64,000 nucleotides of DNA from positions 1 to 64,000 of the forward strand of contig JAYMGJ010000365.1 in NCBI GenBank assembly GCA_037178675.1, given 5' to 3'. The DNA is from Scleroderma bovista. Lineage: Eukaryota; Basidiomycota; Agaricomycetes; Boletales; Sclerodermataceae. The position numbers and the translations under genes were made by a program. Positions 55,759-64,000 of the stretch are shown piece by piece. The notes beneath the pieces are model-generated. The model made no database searches. It was not told where the DNA came from and saw only the letters and a list, made by a program, of their open reading frames with translations. Position 1 is the first letter of the stretch; the number at the start of each line of letters is the position of its first letter.

Positions 55759-58674
55759 TCACGTGCCCGCGATGAGCGCGTTGCACGTTGTTGATCCGTT
55801 TGCACTCAGGTGCGTATTTGATGCGATTAGACTTCTTGTCGTCGCGGCTAACCTTTTTGCAGGTCGTTCTTCAAGCTCTGAAGGCCGTATAGAAGACTTC
55901 CGATGGACCGGTATCGCGTGGGATCGGATGGATCGAGTAGGAAGGGGAGTATGGGCTTGTAGAGCCCTTGGTAAGCGTTTCCGCTCCTTGCGCTTTCGAC
56001 TAATGTTTGTAGGTCGCGGTTTCAGCCTTCCGCGTCGACGCCTGGGTCCAATGACCCTGTAGGAACGTTTCGGGGTGTTCCCGTGTGGTTGCACGGCATG
56101 TGCGCGCGCTAGGTGAGTCATTTCGCCGTTCCGCGCTTGGCTGACTCTTGTAAGTTCGAATTTGATTCGATCGCGTCGACGGATGGGTGCAACGACCCTA
56201 TTGCAGCGTGTCGACGCGTTGTCGGGTGGCTGCGTAGCGCGGGTGCGTCCTAGGTGAGTCGTTTCGACTCTTTTTGTTCGCGCTGACTTCTTGTCATTTA
56301 TTCGCTCGATCTTGAGCTTTCCGCGTCGACGTTGACGTCTAGCGGGCCCGTACGGACGCTCTGCGAGTGGGATAGGTGGCCTAGGCGACACAGGTAAGTT
56401 CCTGATTCGCGTTCTTCGGCTGTAGCGCATGCGCTGACTCTCTGTAGCCAGCAGCGCTGCTTTGACTCGTATCGAGTCGACGTTGCCGCCGCTAGTCGTG
56501 CCGTTCACCTCGCCGTCACCTCCGTTCCGCCTGCCATCGCCATTTCCAGTCGTCTCGTCGACGATTCTCGGCGCCATCTGCTCGTCTCCACCCTCAACTC
56601 GTCCAACGACGAATTTTCGACTTGCGGTGTCGATCGGCGCGTTCTGGGGTACGTACGCATTGGTACCGTTGACGCTGACCCGTTTCCATTGAATGGTAGG
56701 CTCGGGTGTTGCGATTTCGCGCGTATGCGGTGAGTTTCGCGTTTTCGACCCGTTTCGGCGCATTCTGACGATTTTCGCTCTGTTTTTAGTCGGTTTCGCG
56801 TTGTTCCCAACGCTGTGCATGTCCATGCGTGCGTTCGACGTATCCGTGCGGTTCCTGAAGCCGTCCGTCGCGTCTGAGCGCGATGTTGCGCTCCCAGCAG
56901 GTAGGTTGGGCGGTTGTGGCTCAAATTGCAGTGTTCTGACGTTTACCGCTTCATTTGCAGCCGTTTTCGCGTTCGTATGCACGCTTTGGGTGTTCGTCTG
57001 CCCATTCGACGTGTCCGCATGCCTCCCAAGGCCTTCCGTCTCGTCGACGGCGCGTTTCGCGTCACCAGAAGGTGAGTTTGGCGGTTTGGGGTCGTTTGGG
57101 CGCGTTCTGACAATTCTGGCTTTGTTTACAGCCCTTTCCCTCTCGTTTCCGCCGCTCTGCGCATCCGTGCGTGTGCTCGACCTATTCATGTGGTTCCCGC
57201 AGGCGTTTGGCTCGTCAGAGCGCTGCCTTGCAGCTTCCACAGGTGAGTCTGGCGGTTTCGGGCGGATTTGACGCATTCTGACGCGTTCTGTTCCGTTTGC
57301 AGGTGTTAACGCGTCTGTTTGAACGCTCGGGGTGTCCGTCTGTGCGCTCGACACGTCCGAGTGGTGTCTGCAGGCGTTTGGCTCGTCTGAGCACTGCCAT
57401 GCAGTCTGGACAGGTGAGTTTTGCGACTTTGAGTCGTCTAGGTGCGTTCTGACGATTTGCGGGGCGTATGTAGTTGTTCTCGCGTCGTTTCCAACGCTTG
57501 GGACGTCCATGCGTCCGTTTGACGTGTCCGCAGGGTGTCTGGTGCGATCTGGCCGTTTCTCGGTCCCAATGGGTGAGTTTGGCGCCTCTGACTCTGTTCG
57601 CTGTGTACTGACGGTTTCTGCTTCATCAGCAGGCTTTAACGCGTCCGTTGCGACGCTGTGGGCGTCTTCATGCCCAGTCGACGCGTCTGCGTGGCTCCCA
57701 ATGCCATCCGTCTCGTCGATGGTGCGTTTCGCGTCTCTAGCACCCAGGTACGTGCCCACATTGACACAATGGCTTATACCAGTCATTCCAGCTCTACTAG
57801 ACGTGTTCAGAGCATCCGTCTGGCCAGTCGACCCGTCTGTGCGGTTCCTGTGTCCGTCCGACTCGTTTGTGCAGCTGTGTGCAGCTTTGGTAGGTGGATC
57901 TGGTGGTTTTGACTCTATTGGGCGCATACTGATGGTTTCTGCCTCGTCAGCAGGTGTTTCCATCTTATTTGCAACGTTGTGCACGTCCGTCTGTCCGTCC
58001 AACCTGTCCGTTCGGCTGTGCGAAGCATCCGCTCTGCTCCCAGGGCAGTTCACGTCGTCCATGTGCCAATACACACTTCCAAGGCGTACTCGCGGGTTTT
58101 CGCCGCTGTCTGGGTTCTCCGACTTGATGGACGCGATTACGAGTGTGTCAGACTCGTTTGAGGTGGCGGCGAACTTCTGGGGCATAGGTCGCCCGCTCGA
58201 ACTGTGTGTGCAGCCGTTTGCGGCAACACCATCTCTCTCCCCTTCGAGCGGCGATCTATGCCGTCTGGGTAAGTGAATTCTGGGCTTCGGATGCCCATTC
58301 GGGTGCTGCGCGTTGGCGTTTGCGCATGCGTTTGGCAGAGGTATGTGTCGAGTTGACATTTGCTGATGTTTCACAGCATTTTTAGGTTGTGTTCGCGAGA
58401 GTGGTACTGGGCCGTCGCCCGTCGACATCTCAGACGTCCTGTCTGCCAAATTGGGGGCTGGCGAAGCCATTCCGTCATTCCGATTCACCTCGTGCGTGGT
58501 GCGCTGCCACTGCCGTCCGCTCTCGGCCGTCTCCTGGTTGTCTCCCCTCGACATACCATCTGGCGCGTTTGGCGGTTCTCCCGGGTCTTTAGGGTAATTA
58601 CTGGGGATATTGGGGATACCAGCTGGCATGGTGCCACTGGGTTTTTTGTCGTGGATTTCAGTTGTTTTGAGCAC
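55759..58674 (-). CDS. 971-codon repeat-rich frame of element E
   Basis: Uninterrupted minus-strand frame in the sense direction of element E, following the gag remnant (one shift away). The middle consists of tandem units of about 57 residues built on an ADxSNGQTDxxSV, ANExExVRT, PKPPNSPxG pattern. The C-terminal part is Arg-rich (ARRQRRRGKLKIERINDKK) and matches the end of the element C passenger. The peptide is Asp/Asn/Thr/Pro-rich and hydrophilic; no family is recognised. The opposite strand of the same bases shows repeated exon/intron-like units. Confidence 0.55.
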   Translation of the reverse strand: MLKTTEIHDKKPSGTMPAGIPNIPSNYPKDPGEPPNAPDGMSRGDNQETAESGRQWQRTTHEVNRNDGMASPAPNLADRTSEMSTGDGPVPLSRTQPKNAVKHQQMSTRHIPLPNACANANAQHPNGHPKPRIHLPRRHRSPLEGERDGVAANGCTHSSSGRPMPQKFAATSNESDTLVIASIKSENPDSGENPRVRLGSVYWHMDDVNCPGSRADASHSRTDRLDGQTDVHNVANKMETPADEAETISMRPIESKPPDPPTKAAHSCTNESDGHRNRTDGSTGQTDALNTSSRAGMTGISHCVNVGTYLGARDAKRTIDETDGIGSHADASTGHEDAHSVATDALKPADEAETVSTQRTESEAPNSPIGTEKRPDRTRHPADTSNGRMDVPSVGNDARTTTYAPQIVRTHLDDSKSQNSPVQTAWQCSDEPNACRHHSDVSSAQTDTPSVQTDALTPANGTERVRMRQIRPKPPDSPVEAARQRSDEPNACGNHMNRSSTRTDAQSGGNERERAVNKARIVRTRPNDPKPPNSPSGDAKRAVDETEGLGRHADTSNGQTNTQSVHTNAKTAANEAVNVRTLQFEPQPPNLPAGSATSRSDATDGFRNRTDTSNARMDMHSVGNNAKPTKNRAKIVRMRRNGSKTRNSPHTREIATPEPTIQWKRVSVNGTNAYVPQNAPIDTASRKFVVGRVEGGDEQMAPRIVDETTGNGDGRRNGGDGEVNGTTSGGNVDSIRVKAALLATESQRMRYSRRTRIRNLPVSPRPPIPLAERPYGPARRQRRRGKLKIERINDKKSARTKRVETTHLGRTRATQPPDNASTRCNRVVAPIRRRDRIKFELTRVSQARNGEMTHLARAHAVQPHGNTPKRSYRVIGPRRRRGRLKPRPTNISRKRKERKRLPRALQAHTPLPTRSIRSHAIPVHRKSSIRPSELEERPAKRLAATTRSLIASNTHLSANGSTTCNALIAGT
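56728..57953 (+). repeat. Tandem exon/intron-like array, unit 171 bp
   Basis: On the + strand acceptor-like AGs end at 56789, 56960, 57131, 57302, 57473, 57632, 57791 and 57953: spacings 171, 171, 171, 171, 159, 159, 162. Within units a GTGAGT or GTAGGT donor, a CTGAC-type branch and a (C/T)AG define a 60-bp intron-like part after a 111-bp part (for example 56961-57071 then 57072-57131). All spacings are multiples of three. Confidence 0.8.
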
Positions 58675-58679
58675 AGATG

Positions 58680-59159
58680 TTAGACTAATAGTATAGTCGT
58701 TATCCCGATCTGTGTCGTGCGCAATGCACGGGGCTGCGCCGGCTCTTTCGACATCTTTTCCTTCGACTGTATTCGCGGTGCGCGCTGAGTCAGCGCCGTC
58801 CGACTTGAGGTGCGAGTCCTCTCGGAGAGGCTCGTCTTCGTCGCTCTGTTCCGCTGGCAGATCGATAGCTATGGGTTCGTGGTCGCCAAAATGGCTGCGA
58901 GGTGGCTGTAGAGGGAGTGGGCGAGCTCATGGTGCACGAGTCGCTCGAGAAGAGAATCTGTAATCACTTCAAGCATAATAAATTTTGCCACTGCATTAGA
59001 CGAGTTCCATGCTTCGAGTTCGCGGGAATCGACTGGTTTCGGTGCTGCACCTGCAAGGTGGCTGACTACACCTTCCGCGGCTGCGCTATCAAGGATATGC
59101 GCGCGGTAAATTTTCCAGTTTTGATTTTCTCGCGCGAGTTCAGGGAGTTCGAGGACCAT
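58680..59159 (-). pseudogene. gag N-terminus of element E
   Basis: ATG at 59159: MVLELPELARENQNWKIYRA, AAAEGVVSHLAGAAPKP, LERLVHHELAHSLYSHLAA. Related to the gag start of element C (LDGQNWKIYHVKYLEVAAT). It runs out at a stop near 58869 unless the frame shifts toward the 971-codon frame. Confidence 0.65.
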
Positions 59160-59302
59160 TTCACTTGATCTTTTCGAGGTAAGGATAAATCCTGTTTTCC
59201 ACAAGTTTGCTTCTTCTTTCAGGCAAGAGCAGGGCTCATAACCTCTTGGAAAAAGGTGTGGTGGGGGTTGCTGCAGTGGACCTAAAGGACAGAAGCTGTG
59301 CA

Positions 59303-59670
59303 TCAGGAAAAAAACACATGGCAATATAGTACTATATAGCCTCTGTAGCACTCAGAGCTCTATCGACAAGTCCCCAATCTATAGTCAATGTAGCTACAGG
59401 CATGGAATCTGTAGTACTCCATAGTGGCCATACCCTGACATGTAGATATGTATTCCATGTAGTAAGGATGCTATGTATGCTACCAAGGCTATATACTATG
59501 ACATAGCCTCTTCAGCTTCTATCATGACATTGGTTGGTTTCCATTCCCACTTTGCTATAACTTCAGTATAGCAAAACATAGACTATATTTCTTAGTCAGG
59601 CAGTACAGACTATAATCCAATAGAATCCATTTCATGCCAACCATACATAGCTAGCTACTTTATATTGCTG
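59303..59670. other. Non-coding, AT-rich, dyad-rich
   Basis: Contains many TATAG/CTATA and CATGTAG-type dyads (for example 59310-59340 and 59490-59510) but no gene. It may be the unrecognised upstream part of the element E 5' LTR or the end of a neighbouring element. Confidence 0.35.
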
Positions 59671-61542
59671 TCACTCTGATTCATCCTCTGTTGTCGATCC
59701 CTCCTGGTGTTCTTTGATCGCAGCTGCAATGATTTGCGCAGACACCACATTCTGTGTCTGCGTGGCGAGGGCAGGTGCTCCGGAATGGATACTAGCTAGG
59801 CCATTAGTAACTGAATGTAAATGAGAATGACTATACACTCACCGTCCGTCGTCGTAAATCCGGGCACAAATGCCCTTGAGAACACCAAATTCCTTCGTTG
59901 CCTCGTCAAAATCCTGCAGACACTTGAGGTGGGAATTGTAGATCACTTGGTAGTCCTGAACTGTAAAAGCAACATCCGTCCGCGTGCCGGTTGTCCACTC
60001 ATCTATGCAGCATTCAACCTAAGGCGTGCTGTCAGTGAAGACCAATGCAACGATGACCGTGAAACACGACACCTACCGCCATCAGTATCAGGGCCAGAGC
60101 AGGCAGAGGGAACGGCTTGAACCATGTTTGATACTTGATGCCCTCGTCATTCTTGTTAGCAAACCACATTGTATTGACAATTTTTTGTATGATCGGTGCC
60201 TTGAGAAAGCCACGACGCTCGTCTTGCTTGAGCGCCCGATGCTGTCCATGCACACATCAGTCACTACAATGAGCACGCCCAACAGTAAACCCGCCCACCT
60301 TGAATGCGAAGTTTGCACCCTCTTTCAGTTCTTCCGCTAATGCATGATTCTTCTTGATTGCCGGTTTGGTCTGGCTGCTGTGGAAATTGAATATTATTTC
60401 TACGAGAGGGCGGAGCTTGGTCTTGAGCTCGCCGCGAACTTGCGATCCACGACTGGTAATCTGTATAACATAGGAAGCATGGCACTGAGACAGATGGTGC
60501 AGCACTTACAAGTTTGGTGAGCTGTGGCGTCCGCACAAGGTTAACACTTGTGGTCTGAAGTGCCTTGGCCCAAGACGCGTTCAGAAGAGCGGCCTCCTGT
60601 GTATGGTCAGGCATGGGACATTCGGCACACAGCCGTGCCCAGTAGTCTCCAATGGCTGCATTGACGAACTCTTGGGTGACGTCATCGTAATCCTTGGCGC
60701 GTGGACGTCCGTCGTGCTCGGTGAGCTTTTGTGCCTTGACGACAGTTGTTTCTGGACTGTCTTCTTCAACAGGTTCTCTTCGCCTCTTGGCACGAACATC
60801 ACTGCTAGTATATCCAGTGAGGAATTTGGTTGGATGATGGCATAATGGTCTCACCGGTTCGTAGTGTCCGTCACTGTACCTTCGGAGCTCACGTGTTCAA
60901 CACGCCTGTTCTTCTTGTGTTGGATGGCCTGTCGTGTCGACAGAGAGTCGTGCGCGGTACCTGCATCTTCACCGTCTGAGTGAAAGAAATGGTCCTGTCA
61001 CTGATAAGAGTACTTCTTGATTACAATACTAAATAGTACTTACATTACTGTTGATGTCAGGAATGTGGCCGCCGACCACCTTGGGTACTTTACTCTTGCT
61101 GTACGTGAGGGGCTGCCTAGGCACCGCACTGAGTTTACTTGGGACGGGCCGGCTGCTAAACTGAACGTGATGCTCTGTCAGTGCAGTGCAAAGAAATATT
61201 GTGACGACCTACCTGAGTGCCACCATCCTCTTCTTCTTCGTCGATGTTGTCCTCATCAATCTCCCGCTCTTCATCGCTGAACCCCTCGTCATCGTTCTCG
61301 CTCCCATCCTCCATTAACTGGCAGCGGTGGCGGCGTTCACGTTCCTTCTGGGCCTTGGCGTCGCGCCGTTGGACTGTCTCTTCACGTTCATGCACAGCCT
61401 GCCTCACCTTTTCTGACAGTCGGCGCAGCCGACCACCAGAATCTTTTTTTTTTTATAATACTGTCAGCGGCGATCTGTGTTGTTGTCGGGCCAGACTAAC
61501 CTCTATGGTTTTCTTTGTCAGCATGGCCGCGGTAGAGTCCAT
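59671..61542 (-). CDS. DUF6532-type protein (basidiomycete family of unknown function)
   Basis: Start at 61542 (MDSTAAMLTKKTIE), then RQAVHEREETVQRRDAKAQK, a Glu/Asp-rich block, a nuclear-type basic KRRREP, and the conserved C-terminal domain: SQVRGELKTKLRPLVEIIF, ALAEELKEGANFAFK, APIIQKIVNTMWFANKNDEG, PFPLPALALILMAV, CCIDEWTTGTRTDVAFT, and a tail ending EHQEGSTTEDESE at 59671. At least six introns are removed; the last joins GR to IHSGAPALATQ in frame. The domain is common and highly duplicated in Agaricomycetes; its function is not known. Some middle exon joins are approximate. Confidence 0.8.
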
Positions 61543-61896
61543 TGGTTGAGGCCTGCATGCGATTAGTGCTGGGAGAGTGCGACTGGGACAAAGGACGGGT
61601 GAGGGGGATGGCACGATCAATGGCAAGACCGGATCTACTCACTTATACCTGCTGTTTGTATATGGTTTGTTTGCAGAAATCAACAAACGTTCGCGACACG
61701 AACGCACAGCGCGACATGGTCACGCGATAGTCTGAAAAATAAAATAAACATATATTTGTCAACCGTTGACAAGGAGCCCCACATATCCATCCGTATAGGG
61801 CGCCTGATGGTCTGGTATATTGCAAACTGTCAAAGAGATAAATCAGAATCAGCGAGATACGGGACAGAGACAACTGAACGACTGACCTACCTAACC
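61543..61896. promoter_or_regulatory. Shared divergent promoter region
   Basis: About 355 bp between two oppositely oriented starts. No specific box could be identified with confidence. Bases 61450-61460 (just inside the DUF6532 gene) hold a run of T. Confidence 0.4.
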
Positions 61897-64000
61897 ATGG
61901 CCCCCCTCCGCTGCGTCTATTGCTTAAAGTCCATAGCCACTGAGGCGGGGATCAAGAAGCATATTGCGCAGTCCCCCGCATGTCGCGAGCAATGGGCAAA
62001 GCTCCTTGATCGGTTGAAATTTATTTTATCGGACGACACAGACGATCAGCCTCCAGCACAGATGGATAACGACGCACCAGACTATCCGTACAATTTGGGG
62101 GATGCATTTGATGGTATGGATGGTCCCGACGTTGGTTTTGATGTTCCGGATGGACGCCTGGTTCATCAGACTCGCGTTGACGTTGATCCTGGGCCACCCG
62201 ATCTGTCCGAGCCGCCATCAAAGCGGGCGCGAGTGGAGGGAGACGAAGAAGACTCACCTTGTTGGCCGTACTCTGGATGCTTCACCGAACAGTACAATGG
62301 CATTGCTGCTACGATCCTTGATAAGAAGAATACAGTCTTTGAGTCTATGGAAGCGGCAGAGCTTGAAACTGGAGAGAGTGAATGGGCACCTTTCCGGGAT
62401 GAAGATGAATGGGAGCTAGCACGATTTTTGATGAAGAACCTCGGGCAAACGAAGATAGATGAGCTTCTGAAGTTATCCTATGTAAGTGAATAAAAATGGA
62501 CCCACCTGCTTGACGCTGTGTGCGACTCATGACTTGTAGATGCGGAAGAGGGGCGCCTCGTTCAATAACGCCCGCTCTTTCCTCAAGCATATCGATTCTT
62601 TATATACCGGCCCGCCTTGGGTATGTGAGACGATCAATGTAGAGGGTGATGTAGTGGGTGAGGATGGGGCCGTGAAGAGGGAGACGGTTGAGCTATGGCG
62701 AAGGGATCCAGTTGAATGTGTTGAAGAGCTGATTGGGAATCCCGCCTTCCGAGACATGATGGCGTATGTCCCAGAGCGCGCATATGCTGATCCAAAGGGC
62801 GAGAACCGGATCTATGACAAGATGTGGACTGGTGAGTGGTGGTGGAAAACCCAAGTAAGTACTCACCGCCGATTGCGAAGGATGCGACCAAGCTGACTGG
62901 GACACACAGGGCAAATTGCCAGAGGGTGCTGTGGTGGCGCCGGTGATCTTGTCATCTGATAAAACGGCGCTGTCTGTGTTCACTGGCGACAAGAAGGCGT
63001 GGCCCGTATACCTGACCATTGGGAATATCTCGAAAGATATTCGAAGACAAGTGTCAGCGCACGCAACAATACTAATCGGCTACTTGCCTGTATCAAAGCT
63101 GGAGTGTTTCCAGAAGAAAACACGATCTGTCGCAGGGTATCGGCTATTCCATTATGCGATGTCTTTGTTGTTGCGTCCGCTGGTCGAGGCTGGTCGTCGA
63201 GGAAAGCCCATGGTTTGCGCTGACGGCTTTGTGCGTCGAGTCCATCCAATACTGGCTGCCTATGTTGCCAATTTTCCTGAGCAGTGTCTGGTGGCGTGTA
63301 ACAAGGAGAGTTGTTGTCCTTGTTGTCTGGTTGAATCGCAAAGTCGAGGAGACCTTGAGGAATGTGAATGCTGCAGCATGGTTGACACGTTGAAGACCTT
63401 GCGGCGGAAGCGAAGAAACAAACATTCGAAGAAGTTCGATAAGGAAGGTTTACGGGAAGTCTACGAACTGTTTTGGAAGGACCTGCCCTTCACCAATATC
63501 TTTTCCTGCATCACTCCCGATATACTCCATCAACTCCATAAAGGCGTCTTCCACGACCACCTCATGCAGTGGTGCTTGAGCGTGCTCGGCGAAAAGGAGA
63601 TGGACGCACGTTTTCAGGCCGTGAGTCAATATCCAGGTCTTCGCCACTTCAAGAAAGGGATTTCCATGGTCTCACAATGGACAGGCAGGGAGCACAAGGA
63701 GATGGAGAGGGTTTTCGTGGGTCTCCTGTCCGGTGCGGCCGCAGAAAATGTCCTCGTGGTGGCTCACTCACTTCTCGACTTCATCTACTACGCACAGTTC
63801 CAGCAACACACGGACAAAACCCTTGTGGCTATGCAGGACAGCCTAGGCCTCTTCCACACGCATAAAGATGTTCTCATGGAACTCGGCATACGCGAACATT
63901 TCAACATTCCCAAGATCCATTCTCTCGTTCACTACGTCTCTTCCATCCGATCCCTTGGCAGTGCTGACGGATACAACACAGAATACCCCGAATGCCTACA
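61897..64000 (+). CDS. Plavaka-type transposase, 5' part (continues past window)
   Basis: Transposase of a DNA transposon family abundant in Agaricomycetes. ATG at 61897 in a good context (ACCATGG). N-terminal C2HC finger CVYCLKSIATEAGIKKHIAQ...C. Two introns (about 62481-62538 and 62853-62909). Family blocks: PVILSSDKTALSVFTGDKKA, WPVYLTIGNISKDIRR, FVRRVHPILAAYVANFPEQC, ITPDILHQLHKGVFHDHL, HFKKGISMVSQWTGREHKEM, FNIPKIHSLVHYVSSI, then ADGYNTEYPE at the window edge. The frame is open to the end, so the copy could be intact. Confidence 0.87.

Larger units (their letters stand above)
52162..59302 (-). mobile_element. Element E: degraded copia-type LTR element (minus strand) with passenger
   Basis: 3' LTR at 52162-52472 (on the minus strand TGTTGTAAATTAACC...CCAAGA), preceded by purine tract TTTAAGGGAGTG. 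Half-tRNA primer site at 59230-59243 and gag start at 59159 (MVLELPELARENQNWKIYRA), as in element C. The 5' LTR keeps only its last 60 bases or so (59244-59302), matching 52162-52220. The sequence beyond differs, so the pair is chimeric or the 5' LTR is truncated. A mariner element is inserted inside. No target duplication was found. Confidence 0.65.

Noticed and set aside
52162..59302. Simple reading of element E as one intact element with two complete LTRs
   Set aside because: Only about 60 bases of the 5' LTR match and no target duplication was found, so integrity cannot be claimed.

Overview
The window is nuclear DNA of a filamentous basidiomycete, most likely an Agaricomycete. The evidence is spliced genes with many 45-65 nt introns, the gene complement, and a mobile-element set (chromodomain Ty3/gypsy, Ty1/copia, Tc1/mariner, Plavaka-type transposase) typical of that group. 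I cannot name the species.

Bases 1-23,000 are a compact housekeeping region. In order: an unrecognised 428-residue protein (-), a short-type tRNase Z (+), GSK3 kinase (+), a Met30/sulfur-controller F-box/WD40 protein (+), a tRNA-Leu, an acidic unrecognised protein (+), malate synthase (+), an unrecognised many-exon gene (-), a HID1-family Golgi protein (+), the small cytochrome oxidase assembly factor PET100 (-), the splicing factor SYF2 (-) and glutamate decarboxylase (-). Most genes needed exon-by-exon reading.

Bases 23,300-59,300 are a transposon graveyard with nested structure. Element A (23936-31917, +) is a complete Ty3/gypsy chromovirus with matching LTRs. Element B (42580-51125, -) is a second copy with a perfect CCAAG duplication, lying inside a Ty1/copia element (LTR 40121, coding part 1 to 42579, part 2 from 51126). 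Element B is itself broken by a solo LTR (45889-46532, GTGGG duplication). The copia pol carries a further 203-bp TG...CA insert with a CCACT duplication that contains a tRNA-like gene. Both gypsy copies carry an extra gene in antisense between pol and the 3' LTR, with its own TATA box, an intron and a Zn2Cys6 motif. A young non-autonomous copia-type element (34390-38156) and a related older one (about 52162-59302, -) carry a repeat-rich passenger whose antisense strand is full of canonical introns. A Tc1/mariner element (52540-55640) with about 85-bp inverted repeats sits inside the older one and carries a second gene ending in a SAM-like domain.

Bases 59,670-64,000 hold a divergent gene pair: a DUF6532-type protein (-) and the start of a Plavaka-type transposase (+) that runs off the window. 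Nonsense codons in the elements are mostly CGA to TGA, and differences between paired gypsy LTRs are mostly CpG transitions, so the elements look mutated by methylation-linked deamination or a RIP-like process.
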